Notes: generated from the letters alone by a model not told the origin. A DNA stretch of 64,000 nt from Arcobacter suis CECT 7833 (GCF_003544815.1 NZ_CP032100.1:1798001-1862000), one strand, 5' to 3'; positions 8,200 to 16,618 are shown, numbered from the stretch's first letter. Numbers and translations: made by a program.

Positions 8200-8823
8200 C
8201 TAAAACACTATTTTTCTCTTATTCTCAATCATATACGGATACTCCATATGCTTCGCTGTTGCTTTTGCAATTTCTTCTCCAAAATATCGTTTCACAATAT
8301 GTAAAGCCATATCAATACCCGCTGAAATTCCTGCACTTGTGATAATATTCCCATCTTCTACAAAATGTTTATCTTTGCATACTTTTACATTTTTAAATTC
8401 ATTTTCCATTCGTTCCAAACTTTTCCAATGAGTTGTAGACTTTACTCCATCAAGTAGTTTCGCATTTGCTAAAATCAATGAACCTGTACAAACAGAAGTT
8501 AAAAGTTCAACCTCTTTTGCTTTTTTTAATACAAAATCTAAAACATTTTTTTCATACATCAATTTTCTTGTTCCCATTCCACCAGGAACTATTAAAATAT
8601 CAAGTTTTGGACATGATTCAAAATCATAATCAGAAATAACTTTCATCTTACCAGTTGTAGTTATTGGTTCTTTTGTTTGTGCTATTAATTTTACATCAAA
8701 AGGTGAAATCGTCTCTGTTCTTTTTGATTCATCAACTCTTGTCACACTTAACACTTCAAAAGGACCACAAAAATCTAAAACCTCAATATCATTGAATATA
8801 AAAATTCCTACTGTTTTTTGCAT
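8200..8823 (-). CDS. DJ-1/PfpI family protein (isonitrile-hydratase-like)
   Basis: A 207-residue class-I glutamine-amidotransferase-fold protein. It opens with IFNDIEVLDFCGPFEVL, typical of the branch that includes isonitrile hydratase and the sensor half of some AraC regulators. The nucleophile-elbow cysteine is in TSVCTGSLILANA near residue 100, followed by THWKSLE and TSAGISAGIDMALHIV. No DNA-binding domain is attached, so it is likely a stand-alone cytoplasmic enzyme or stress protein. AAGGA precedes the ATG. A structured 344-base region lies upstream. Confidence 0.85.
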   Translation of the reverse strand: MQKTVGIFIFNDIEVLDFCGPFEVLSVTRVDESKRTETISPFDVKLIAQTKEPITTTGKMKVISDYDFESCPKLDILIVPGGMGTRKLMYEKNVLDFVLKKAKEVELLTSVCTGSLILANAKLLDGVKSTTHWKSLERMENEFKNVKVCKDKHFVEDGNIITSAGISAGIDMALHIVKRYFGEEIAKATAKHMEYPYMIENKRKIVF

Positions 8824-8970
8824 AAGTTTTCCTTGATGTATATAAATATTAAAAGCATTATATTATTTTTTATTTGATTATAACTTTTCAATTAAATCCT
8901 CATTATTCTATAAAGAATTTTCGAATTTTGAAAATATATTTTAATTTATATGGAAAAGTTTGAAATATCC

Positions 8971-9062
8971 ATAGCCTGTGGATTTAGAGTGAGAGACTAA
9001 TTCATTCATAATTATTTATATGACAAGGAAACAAACACATAAATATAAATCCACAGCGCTAT
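8971..9062 (-). ncRNA. Candidate structured RNA element upstream of the PfpI gene
   Basis: An outer helix pairs 8971-8985 with 9048-9062 (15 bp, one bulged base) and encloses an inner 10-bp helix, 9013-9022 with 9036-9045. The inner helix is complete only in minus-strand RNA, where one pair is a G-U wobble; plus-strand RNA would have a C-A mismatch. That points to a minus-strand transcript, either the 5' leader of the PfpI gene (start 8823) or the 3' tail of the receptor transcript. No known riboswitch class is recognised. Confidence 0.4.
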
Positions 9063-9067
9063 GAAGT

Positions 9068-9136
9068 TAAGTTTATAAGAGTTTATAAACTTACGCATGA
9101 ATTTAATTCTTGGAGGAAAATAAAATCCATGCGTAA
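9068..9136 (-). other. Overlapping alternative hairpins
   Basis: Helix B pairs 9068-9077 with 9084-9093. Helix A pairs 9091-9099 (ttacgcatg) with 9128-9136 (catgcgtaa). The arms share 9091-9093, so the two cannot form fully at once. They lie between the receptor terminator hairpin and the structured element at 8971-9062. Apart from these structures I see no gene in 8824-9167. Confidence 0.4.
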
Positions 9137-9138
9137 AT

Positions 9139-9166
9139 ATATAAAGAGAGAAAACTCTCTTTATAT
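9139..9166 (-). terminator. Hairpin after the TonB receptor gene
   Basis: A perfect 12-bp stem (9139-9150 and 9155-9166) with loop aaaa begins two bases past the receptor stop codon. The following minus-strand sequence is not a clean U-run, so termination strength is uncertain. Confidence 0.6.
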
Positions 9167-9167
9167 T

Positions 9168-11546
9168 TTAAAATTTTATATTCATAGATATAGCAGCACT
9201 TCTAGGATCACCTAAATTAGTACTACTTCCCCAATACTCTTTATCTGTTAAATTTTGAACATTTAAATTAAATATTGTAGGGTATTTATCGAATTTTGTT
9301 TTATATCTTAATCCTGCATCATATAATGTATAACTTGGTAGAACATCTGTATTCTCTTCATTTGCATATTTCTTACCAGTATAATATGCTCCTGCTGTTA
9401 GTGCTAAACCTTTGATTTGTTGTATTTCATACTCAGTATAAATTTTTGCCATTTTTGAAGCAGCATCTGTCGGTTTTTTACCTTCTAATGTAGGATCTGT
9501 TGCTTTTTCTACACTTAAATCCATTAATGTTCCACCTGCAACTACTGTAAAATTATCTGTTACTTTTCCCGTAATTCCAAGTTCTATTCCTTCATGACTT
9601 TGTTCACCATCTTCAGAATAATTTATTTTTCCATTTGAATCTGTTTTTTCATACCAATTTGCTTTTTCAATTCTAAATAATGCTCCTGTTAATAATACTT
9701 TTTCATTTAAACTATATTTTGCACCAATTTCATACTGTTTACTTTTATATGGGTCTAAAATACTTCCAGGATTATTATAACTCTGGTCATTTGGAACTTG
9801 ATCTCCTTGTTCTAAATTTTCTATATAAGTAATATAAGTTGTCAAATCTTCAAAAGGTTTATACATAAGGGATAGGGTTGGTGTTAATTCCGATTTATCA
9901 TATGCATAATTTGAAGGATAAAATATACTTTTTATAGTTGCATAGTTTGCCCCTACTAAAGCACTCCATTGATCATTAAAAACTATATCATCTCCTATTA
10001 AAACATTATTAAATTCTAGTTTTTGTCTTGGTTTTAATGGTTCTGCACCTACAATTCCATTATTATCCCAATCAATAGAAGAAGGTTCTGATAAATTCTT
10101 AAGTTCATCTAATGTCATATCTCTATTAATTGTATAAAATGTCCAGTTATCAGCTCTTCTATGATATTTAGAACTTTCTGATGAGTAACCCATTGTTAAA
10201 TTATGATTAATATCTAAAGTTTCAAATTTTGAATCTAAATAAACGCTTCCACCATATGTAGTTGTTTCTTGCCAAGCATTTTTAGTATAACTAGTTCCTC
10301 TCCAATAGTTTGTTGGGTTTTGTAAAGCTATATTATCTTGTAGTACAATATCAAGACTATCTCCTCTATGCTTTGTTTTTTCATAAGATAGATTTGTTCT
10401 TAAAGTAAAAATATCATTGATATTCCAATTTACACTATTTTCAACAATATCTGCTTTTACTTCATTTTCTATCCAATCGGGAGAATAACTTTGATTTTTT
10501 ATAGTAGGACGATTTATTACTGAGTTAAAAACAGTATTAGCACCTTTTTCAAATAAAGCTTTATGAGAATATTTTATATCCGTATAAAAATTGTCAGTTG
10601 TTTTCAAATCAAACACAAAACTAATTGCTTTTTGTTCAGTATTAGTAGTTGAAGGAAGTTCTCCATTTTGATAAAGAGCATTTATTCTATATCCAAAAGT
10701 ATGATTATCATCAAATTGTCCACCTAAATCTATATGTGAAAAATATGATTCATCACCATAACTACCAATTGTAACAGTTCTTAAATCTTCTGTTGTAGGT
10801 TTTTTAGTTATATAATTAACTGCACCACCAACTCTTCCTCCTCCATATAAAAAGCCAGTTGCTCCATTTATTATTTCTACTTTTTCAATATTTTGCATCA
10901 TTGGAGTAGATCTATAAGCCATAGAATGAGGGACACCATTTACAAGAATACGAGGATTAAATCCTCTAATTACAGGAAGAAATGAATCACTAGCTGGAGC
11001 TGATTTTGTCGCTGTTTCTTGAGTCGTTGGATTCATTTTAAATATTTGATTCATATCTTTTGCAAGTGAATTTGATATAAGTTCTTGAGAAACTACACTC
11101 ATTGAGTAAGGTGTATCTTGTAAACTTCTTTCTCCCCAGAGTCCAATACCTGTTATATTTTCTACTAAATATCCATTTTCTGCACTTCCACTTTTATATA
11201 CTCCATCAGTTACAGAAATTTCTTCTAAAACTGTTCCAGTACCAACTATTATTTTCTTTTTTATAATAATCGCACCATCTTCTATAACAGCTTCTAAACC
11301 ACTATTTTCTAGTATTTTATCTAAAGCATTTTTTGTTCCATTTACATCTTTTATAGCATTCGAAGTTTTGCCATCTAAAAGCGAACTGTTTGCAATATAT
11401 GGGGTGTTTGATTTTTTTGATATTAATTCAATTGCCTCTTTTAAAGACTGTTTTTCAATCGAATATGAAATATCATCAGCATAAACAGTTGTGCAGATAA
11501 GTAAAGCAACTACTGGACTTAACAAACTTTTCTTAAACAAATTCAT
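9168..11546 (-). CDS. TonB-dependent siderophore receptor with STN signalling domain
   Basis: A 792-residue outer-membrane receptor of the FpvA/FhuE/FecA type. Residues 1-23 are a signal peptide (cleavage after VYA). Residues 24 to about 100 form the STN domain that talks to an anti-sigma factor. A plug domain follows (TPYSMSVVSQELI, VEIINGATGFLYGGGRVGGAVNYITKKP), then a 22-strand-type barrel with a typical end, NLTDKEYWGSSTNLGDPRSA, and terminal Phe. It imports a ferric chelate using TonB energy; the ligand cannot be read from sequence. The STN domain and the fecI/fecR genes upstream indicate surface signalling, with the loaded receptor relaying to FecR and FecI to raise its own expression. 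Confidence 0.93.
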   Translation of the reverse strand: MNLFKKSLLSPVVALLICTTVYADDISYSIEKQSLKEAIELISKKSNTPYIANSSLLDGKTSNAIKDVNGTKNALDKILENSGLEAVIEDGAIIIKKKIIVGTGTVLEEISVTDGVYKSGSAENGYLVENITGIGLWGERSLQDTPYSMSVVSQELISNSLAKDMNQIFKMNPTTQETATKSAPASDSFLPVIRGFNPRILVNGVPHSMAYRSTPMMQNIEKVEIINGATGFLYGGGRVGGAVNYITKKPTTEDLRTVTIGSYGDESYFSHIDLGGQFDDNHTFGYRINALYQNGELPSTTNTEQKAISFVFDLKTTDNFYTDIKYSHKALFEKGANTVFNSVINRPTIKNQSYSPDWIENEVKADIVENSVNWNINDIFTLRTNLSYEKTKHRGDSLDIVLQDNIALQNPTNYWRGTSYTKNAWQETTTYGGSVYLDSKFETLDINHNLTMGYSSESSKYHRRADNWTFYTINRDMTLDELKNLSEPSSIDWDNNGIVGAEPLKPRQKLEFNNVLIGDDIVFNDQWSALVGANYATIKSIFYPSNYAYDKSELTPTLSLMYKPFEDLTTYITYIENLEQGDQVPNDQSYNNPGSILDPYKSKQYEIGAKYSLNEKVLLTGALFRIEKANWYEKTDSNGKINYSEDGEQSHEGIELGITGKVTDNFTVVAGGTLMDLSVEKATDPTLEGKKPTDAASKMAKIYTEYEIQQIKGLALTAGAYYTGKKYANEENTDVLPSYTLYDAGLRYKTKFDKYPTIFNLNVQNLTDKEYWGSSTNLGDPRSAAISMNIKF

Positions 11547-11566
11547 CTAATCTTTTCTCCTTGTGT

Positions 11567-11572
11567 ATTATA
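11567..11572 (-). promoter_or_regulatory. -10 box of the receptor gene
   Basis: Minus-strand TATAAT lies 20 bases before the receptor ATG, just after a Fur-like box. AAGGAG stands at 11557-11562. No strong -35 is seen. Confidence 0.5.
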
Positions 11573-11582
11573 AAAACAATTT

Positions 11583-11597
11583 CGATAATCATTCTTA
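11583..11597 (-). promoter_or_regulatory. Fur-like box upstream of the receptor gene
   Basis: CGATAATCATTCTTA on the plus strand matches the Fur consensus at 11 of 14 positions and sits directly upstream of the receptor -10 box, where binding would block polymerase. Confidence 0.5.
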
Positions 11598-11639
11598 ATT
11601 ACATAAGACAAAAAAACTATTAAAAAGCGGACATCATTT

Positions 11640-12623
11640 TTAATTTTTTTTAGAAATTTTTATATTTTTATCATTTTTATCAATTTTTAGAGGATAAATT
11701 TTGCTAATTGTTTTTAAAAATATTTCCAATTGAGTTGAAGAAAACTCTGCAGTTATAAGATAATTTTCCACTTCTTTTGAGGAAAATGAAGTTGAAATAT
11801 CATTATATTTTGAAAATTCATCAAAAGCATCTTTTAAACTTACTTTATTTAAACTAATTAAATTTTCTCTCCAAAGAGCTATCTTTTCTGGATTGATTTT
11901 TTCTTGATTATTTATATTTCCTTGAAAATTTGAATAGGTTATACTATTTTCTTTAGTAAGCAGTTTTTCATTTTGTTTATCAAAAAAATATGAAGAAAAA
12001 TAGGTTTTTACAATACCCTCTTCCACATTTATAGTTGTAATATCTTTTTTATGTATTACTTCAAACTTTGTTCCAACTACTTCTATATTTATATCACCAC
12101 TTTTTATGATAAATACTCTATTTTCATCTTTTGCCACTTCAAACATAACTCTTCCATTATTTAAAGTTACTTCTCTTTTTCCTTTATAAAACTCTATATT
12201 TAGATTTGTTTTTGCATCAATAAAGATACTTGAACCATCGGGAAGTTGTTGATTTGCTAGATTTGTTTTATCAGTTTGAAAAGTTTTTGAATATTGAACA
12301 GCAAAATTATTATCATAAATTTTAAAAGCTGAAAAACAAACTATTAGTAAAATTGCAGCTGCACTTGAAAAATATCTTGTTTTTTCTAAAAATCTAATTT
12401 TTCTAGCTTCTTTATGGGCTTGCTCACTTAAAATCTGGGCATTTTCTTTTGATATTGATTTAGCCATTTGATGTACTAACTTCATTCGATTATATGCTTT
12501 TTGGTGTTCTTGATTTGATTCAAGCCAATGTTTTAATTCTTGTTTTTCAAGCTCATTTAAGCCCTCTTTCTCACAGGCAAGCCAATAAATTGCTTCTTCT
12601 TTGATTTTAGTTTTGATATTCAC
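11640..12623 (-). CDS. fecR: FecR-family anti-sigma factor / sigma regulator
   Basis: A 327-residue inner-membrane regulator. The cytoplasmic N-terminus has the FecR-type sigma-binding motif YWLACEKEGLNELEKQELKHW at about residues 13-33. One membrane helix is at about 85-103. The periplasmic part holds the FecR domain (LPDGSSIFIDAKTNLNIEF, FEVAKDENRVFIIKSGDINIEVVGTKFEV), then a C-terminal STN-like region that would contact the receptor. The start is GTG, right after the sigma-factor stop codon, with AGAGGA in front, so the two are translationally coupled. It holds the sigma factor until the receptor signals. Confidence 0.9.
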   Translation of the reverse strand: MNIKTKIKEEAIYWLACEKEGLNELEKQELKHWLESNQEHQKAYNRMKLVHQMAKSISKENAQILSEQAHKEARKIRFLEKTRYFSSAAAILLIVCFSAFKIYDNNFAVQYSKTFQTDKTNLANQQLPDGSSIFIDAKTNLNIEFYKGKREVTLNNGRVMFEVAKDENRVFIIKSGDINIEVVGTKFEVIHKKDITTINVEEGIVKTYFSSYFFDKQNEKLLTKENSITYSNFQGNINNQEKINPEKIALWRENLISLNKVSLKDAFDEFSKYNDISTSFSSKEVENYLITAEFSSTQLEIFLKTISKIYPLKIDKNDKNIKISKKN

Positions 12624-13103
12624 TTAAAATCCTCTCTTTTCTAGTTCTTCTTCAACTTTTATGGTGGCTCTTTTTATGAGTTTTTCAACTGCATTTGAGC
12701 TTATTCCTAGGATTTGGGCTATTTCTTTTCTACTGTAACCATCAATAGTATATAAAATAAAAGCTTCTTTTGCTCTTTGTGGTAAGTCGTTTATTATTTG
12801 CATAAAAATCTTTTCTTGGTCTTCTTGAATTAAAATTTCTTCTGGTTGTTCATATATAGGTGAAAGATGAATGTTTTCTTCATATATTGTAGTTTGAAGT
12901 TTTTGATTTTCTAAAGCTTGATTTATAACTATATTTTTTGCTATTTTATACAAATATGCTCGTTCATTATTTATCTTAAATTTCTCTTTTATTTCAAGAA
13001 CTTTACTATAGGTTTCTTGGATAATATCTTTAGCTTTTTCTTTATCACCTACTTGTTTTAGGGCAAAGTATATAAGTTCATCGTAATATTTGAGCATCAA
13101 CAT
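12624..13103 (-). CDS. fecI: ECF sigma factor, FecI type
   Basis: A 159-residue extracytoplasmic-function sigma factor. Region 2 is at about 5-65 (YYDELIYFALKQVGDKEKAKDIIQETYSKVL, then AYLYKIAKNIVINQA). Region 4 is at about 105-150 (LPQRAKEAFILYTIDGYSRKEIAQILGISSNAVEKLIKRA, a helix-turn-helix for the -35). It is the first gene of the sigma/anti-sigma/receptor unit. A perfect 21-bp palindrome with overlapping Fur-like sites lies 17 bases upstream of its start, suggesting iron repression (inference). Two ATG codons six bases apart could each serve; AGG fits the second slightly better. Confidence 0.9.
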   Translation of the reverse strand: MLMLKYYDELIYFALKQVGDKEKAKDIIQETYSKVLEIKEKFKINNERAYLYKIAKNIVINQALENQKLQTTIYEENIHLSPIYEQPEEILIQEDQEKIFMQIINDLPQRAKEAFILYTIDGYSRKEIAQILGISSNAVEKLIKRATIKVEEELEKRGF

Positions 13104-13116
13104 ACCTGAAGTTTTT

Positions 13117-13140
13117 TGAGAAACATTATCATAATGTTTC
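13117..13140 (-). promoter_or_regulatory. Palindromic operator, probable Fur site, before fecI
   Basis: 13120-13140 is a perfect palindrome (gaaacattat, centre c, ataatgtttc). Within it, TGAGAAACATTATCA at 13117-13131 matches the Fur consensus at 12 of 14 positions. A second, overlapping match on the right side scores 10 of 14. Overlapping offset sites are the usual Fur layout. Confidence 0.55.
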
Positions 13141-13214
13141 TTAAAAATATTTTTGCAAATATACTACCATGACAAGTAAACTCAAAATTAACTTTACTAT
13201 TTCCATATTTATCC

Positions 13215-13220
13215 TATAAT
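13215..13220 (+). promoter_or_regulatory. -10 box of the agmatinase gene
   Basis: TATAAT on the plus strand lies 36 bases before the speB ATG; AGGG precedes the start codon at normal spacing. Confidence 0.45.
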
Positions 13221-13256
13221 TCAAAATAAAATAACAGAATAATATTAGGGAAAATA

Positions 13257-14318
13257 ATGACTTATAGAACTTTAGAAGAAGAGATAAAAGTATTAGAATT
13301 AGGTTTGCCACCACTTGAGGGTGATGGTTTTATTGGTGGAAGGTTAGATCCAAAGGAAGCTAGTTTAGTTTTAGTTCCTGTTCCTTGGGAAGCAACTGTT
13401 TCATTTGGACAAGGAACAGCAAAAGCTCCTGATGCTATGAGAATCACAAGCCATCAACTTGATGTAGAAACTTTTCATTATATTAAGCCATACACAGCTG
13501 GTATTGCGATGCTTGAAACAGATAAAAGTTTATTAAAACTAAGTCACAAAGCTAGAAAAAAAGCTTTAAAAGTAATTGTTGCTCTTGAAGAGGGGAAAAC
13601 AAATAAAAAAGCTTTAAACTTTGTAAATGAAGCTTCGGTTACTTTAAACTCTTCAGTTTACGAAAAATCTCTTGAACAAATCAAAAATGGAAAATTTGTA
13701 GCTGTTGTTGGTGGAGATCATTCCTCTCCTCTTGGACTTATAAAAGCTTTAAGTGACACACAAACTGAATCTTTTGGGATTTTACATGTGGATGCTCATC
13801 ACGATTTAAGAGAGGCTTATGAGGGTTTTACTTATTCTCATGCTTCTATTTTTTTTAATACTATGAATGAGTGTGAAAAAGTAAGTAATTTAGTTCAAGT
13901 TGGAATCAGGGATTATAGTAAAGAAGAAGCTACTAGAATGGCAAATTATGGGCAAAAAGGTGCTTGTTTATATGATACAGATATGCAAGCACAATTGGCA
14001 AGTGGTAAATCTTTAGAAGAAGTTTTTGCACCATACATAAACCAACTTCCACAAAATGTTTATTTATCAATTGATATTGATGGTTTAGAGCCATTAAACT
14101 GTCCAAATACAGGAACTCCTGTTCCTAGTGGTTTAAGATATGGGGAGTTAGAACATCTTATATTTATGATTGTAAAAAGTGGGAAAAATATCATAGGTTT
14201 TGATTTATGTGAAGTTGGAGATAGTGCTGATGGTTGGGATGCAAATGTTGGTTCTAGAGTTTTATACCAACTTTGTGGGGCATTATTGGCAAGTCAAGGG
14301 AAAATCCAATACAAATAA
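13257..14318 (+). CDS. speB: Agmatinase-family ureohydrolase
   Basis: A 353-residue dimanganese ureohydrolase, probably hydrolysing agmatine to putrescine and urea. All metal motifs are present: GGDHSS at 152-157, HVDAHHD at 177-183 and SIDIDGLEP at 271-279. The N-terminal ~45 residues extend beyond a minimal ureohydrolase, as is common in this phylum. Agmatinase rather than arginase is favoured by overall resemblance, but guanidinobutyrase or a related activity cannot be excluded. It is transcribed alone on the plus strand, divergent from fecI, and converges on leuA with a shared terminator. Confidence 0.85.
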   Translation: MTYRTLEEEIKVLELGLPPLEGDGFIGGRLDPKEASLVLVPVPWEATVSFGQGTAKAPDAMRITSHQLDVETFHYIKPYTAGIAMLETDKSLLKLSHKARKKALKVIVALEEGKTNKKALNFVNEASVTLNSSVYEKSLEQIKNGKFVAVVGGDHSSPLGLIKALSDTQTESFGILHVDAHHDLREAYEGFTYSHASIFFNTMNECEKVSNLVQVGIRDYSKEEATRMANYGQKGACLYDTDMQAQLASGKSLEEVFAPYINQLPQNVYLSIDIDGLEPLNCPNTGTPVPSGLRYGELEHLIFMIVKSGKNIIGFDLCEVGDSADGWDANVGSRVLYQLCGALLASQGKIQYK

Positions 14319-14342
14319 AAGTAAGTTTTAAAACTTACTTTT
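14317..14342. terminator. 26-bp palindrome shared by speB and leuA
   Basis: Arms 14317-14329 and 14330-14342 are exact reverse complements (aaaagtaagtttt and its complement). It covers the end of the speB stop codon and the beginning of the leuA stop codon and gives a T-run in both directions. Confidence 0.75.
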
Positions 14343-15648
14343 AAACGTCTTTTGATAGTTTTTTATATAATTCAATTATCTCATTTTTTTCTAATTCTCT
14401 TTTTAATTTATCAGTTTCTTCTTTGATAATATGTCCAAATTTTATAGCTTCATCTTTATTCATTTCAACACCCAAAAACTCGCTTATAATAAAACTAGCT
14501 CCGCCTTTTCCTGATTGAGAATTAATTCGTATGATTTTTTCATAATCTCGATTTATATCTTTTGGGTCAATTGGTAAATATGGCACATTCCAATATTTAT
14601 GTTCTTTACTTCTATAAAAATCCATTCCTTTTTTGATTGCATCTTGATGACCACCACTAAAAGCTGTAAATATCATTTCACCAACATAAGGATGTCTAAT
14701 ATGTGTTTTTATTTGTGTTGTTTTTTCAAAAAACTCTTTTACCTCATCTATAAATGCTAAATTTAATTTTGGCTCTATTCCTTGTGAATAAATATTAAAA
14801 GCAAAAGTTATCAAATCCAAATTTCCAGCTCTTTCACCATTTCCAAATAATGTTCCCTCAACCCTATTTGCACCAGCAAGTACAGCCATTTCTGCACTTG
14901 CCACAGCGGTTCCTCTATCATTGTGTGGATGAACACTAACTATCAAATTTTCTCTATCTTTTAAATTCTTACACATCCATTCTATTCTATCAGCATAAAT
15001 ATTTGGCATACAAGCTTCTAGGGTATTTGGTAAATTTATTATCATTTTATTTTTTTGAGTTGGTTTTACTACATTTATCACTTCATTACAAATTTTAACT
15101 GCAAATTCTAAATCCGTTTGAGAAAAACTTTCAGGCGTATATTCATAAATAACCTCACCTTCAAAATCTTTTGTTAATTCAATTAAATACTTCATTCCTT
15201 CAACTGCCATAGAGATAATCTCTTCATCAGTTTTTTGAAAAACTACTCTTTTTTGAAATTCATTTGTTGGATTATAAAGATGAAAAATTCCTTTTTTCAC
15301 CCCTTTCATAGCTTCAACACTTTTTTTAATCCACTCTTTTTTAGCAGGAATTAGTACTTGAATAAATACATCATTTGGGATTAAATCTTCTTCTATTAAT
15401 TTTCTAGTGAAATTAAAATCCGTATCACTTGCACTTGGATAACTAACTTCTATATTTTTAAATCCCATTTTAACAAGCCAATTAAAATACTCTATTTTTT
15501 GCTCGATAGTCAAAGGATTTATTAATGCTTGATTTCCATCTCTTAAATCAACACTACAATAAATTGGTGCTTGTGTGATTTGTTTATCTGCCCATTCTCT
15601 GGTGATATTTTGGACAATAGGATATTGTTTATATTTTTTAAAACTCAT
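14341..15648 (-). CDS. leuA: 2-isopropylmalate synthase, short form
   Basis: A 435-residue enzyme of the LeuA type-2 family, condensing acetyl-CoA with 2-ketoisovalerate in the first step of leucine synthesis. The catalytic TIM barrel is clear: SVDLRDGNQALINP at about 33-46 (metal-binding DLRDG), the HPHNDRGTAVASAEMA metal motif, and GTLFGNGERAGNLDL. A C-terminal communication segment (SQSGKGGASF) is present. Type-2 enzymes usually continue for well over 100 residues with the leucine-binding LeuA_dimer domain; here the protein stops, so feedback inhibition may be absent. A different acyl-condensing activity is possible. GGAG precedes the ATG, and a candidate leader peptide lies 52 bases upstream. 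Confidence 0.85.
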   Translation of the reverse strand: MSFKKYKQYPIVQNITREWADKQITQAPIYCSVDLRDGNQALINPLTIEQKIEYFNWLVKMGFKNIEVSYPSASDTDFNFTRKLIEEDLIPNDVFIQVLIPAKKEWIKKSVEAMKGVKKGIFHLYNPTNEFQKRVVFQKTDEEIISMAVEGMKYLIELTKDFEGEVIYEYTPESFSQTDLEFAVKICNEVINVVKPTQKNKMIINLPNTLEACMPNIYADRIEWMCKNLKDRENLIVSVHPHNDRGTAVASAEMAVLAGANRVEGTLFGNGERAGNLDLITFAFNIYSQGIEPKLNLAFIDEVKEFFEKTTQIKTHIRHPYVGEMIFTAFSGGHQDAIKKGMDFYRSKEHKYWNVPYLPIDPKDINRDYEKIIRINSQSGKGGASFIISEFLGVEMNKDEAIKFGHIIKEETDKLKRELEKNEIIELYKKLSKDV

Positions 15649-15700
15649 GGTTTTGCTCCGATTATTTATTTTATTTTTTAGATTATATTTGATTGAATGA

Positions 15701-15763
15701 TTAGAAGTTTAAGAGGAAGAGGAAAGAAAAAGAGATAAATTGTTTTGAAATATTTACACTCAT
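15701..15763 (-). CDS. Candidate leuA leader peptide (20 residues)
   Basis: A complete small frame starts with ATG six bases after a strong AAAAAAAGGAG site and ends with TAA 52 bases before leuA. The C-terminal half is rich in Phe and Leu (FSFLFLLNF), with Leu codons CTC, CTC and TTA. CTC appears uncommon in the genes of this window, where TTA and CTT dominate by eye. The position, ribosome site and Leu/Phe bias fit an attenuation leader sensing leucyl-tRNA. I see no classic terminator hairpin before leuA, so control might be translational: the pyrimidine-rich Leu codons could pair with the leuA GGAG. This is inference. Confidence 0.5.
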   Translation of the reverse strand: MSVNISKQFISFSFLFLLNF

Positions 15764-15827
15764 ACTAGACTCCTTTTTTTGATTTTGCAAATTATAACAA
15801 CAAAAAAAATTTAAATCTTGTACAAAA

Positions 15828-16613
15828 TTAACATTTTGAAAAAATATGTTTTTGATACTCTTTTGGGGTGATTTGAAAGATTCTTTTAAAACTTCTATTT
15901 AAGTGGCTTTGGTCGAAAAAACCGCTGTTTTGTGCAACTTCAATAATCGGCATATTTGAAGATAAAAGTTCTTTTGCCTTATGAACTTTTTTATTTAAAA
16001 TATATGAGTGAATAGGAAGTCCGAATTCTTTTTTAAATACTCTTATCAAATGAACAACACTTAAATCAAATTTTTTTGCTAAATCTTCCAAAATAAACTC
16101 TTCAAGATAGTTTTCATCTAAATATTTTTTAATTTTTAGGGGTAAAGTTGATTCGATTTGTTCATTATTTGATTTTGATTCAAATGGAAAAAGTATCAAA
16201 CAAAAAGATAAAAACAACTCTTCTTTTTCAATCAAAGATATTTTATTATCCAATAAACAATCACACAAATTTATAAAACTTTTGTAAATATTTTTTTGTT
16301 TGATTATTTCATAAGAAAAACTAAAATTGATATTTATATTTTTTAAATACTCTTTTTGCAAATACAAAACATATCCATCTTTTGACTCTTTATTTATAGT
16401 AGCACAATGGGGAATATTGTTGTTTATAATACCTATTTCATTTGGTAAAAGCTCAAGAAAAGTATCATTAAAAATCAAGTTTAATGAACCTTTTTTAATA
16501 GCAGTAATTGTCAATTCTTCATGCAAATGCATTTTTGTACAATCAGGAATATTTTGTACATATCGTAATTCTAGGAAGTTAAGTTTTGGGTTTTTAAAAA
16601 TATCTGATTTCAT
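15828..16613 (-). CDS. AraC-family transcriptional regulator
   Basis: A 261-residue regulator with a cupin-like N-terminal sensor (LHEELTITAIKKGSLNLIF, about residues 27-45, and GIINNNIPHCAT). Its C-terminal AraC DNA-binding domain occupies about 165-258 with two helix-turn-helix units: LEDLAKKFDLSVVHLIRVFKKEFG and PIIEVAQNSGFFDQSHLNRSFKRIFQITPKEY. The ligand is unknown. Its start overlaps the region of the sodB terminator. Its target could be itself or a distant locus; neither neighbour, leuA nor sodB, is an obvious partner. Confidence 0.88.
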   Translation of the reverse strand: MKSDIFKNPKLNFLELRYVQNIPDCTKMHLHEELTITAIKKGSLNLIFNDTFLELLPNEIGIINNNIPHCATINKESKDGYVLYLQKEYLKNININFSFSYEIIKQKNIYKSFINLCDCLLDNKISLIEKEELFLSFCLILFPFESKSNNEQIESTLPLKIKKYLDENYLEEFILEDLAKKFDLSVVHLIRVFKKEFGLPIHSYILNKKVHKAKELLSSNMPIIEVAQNSGFFDQSHLNRSFKRIFQITPKEYQKHIFSKC

Positions 16614-16618
16614 ATATT

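Noticed and set aside
8941-9009. 22-residue minus-strand open frame inside the structured region
   Set aside because: There is no ribosome site, and it runs through helix arms whose pairing explains the sequence better.
9128-9214. 28-codon plus-strand frame after GGAGG at 9112
   Set aside because: It runs antisense into the receptor 3' end and through the terminator hairpin; the spacing is long and composition is unconvincing.
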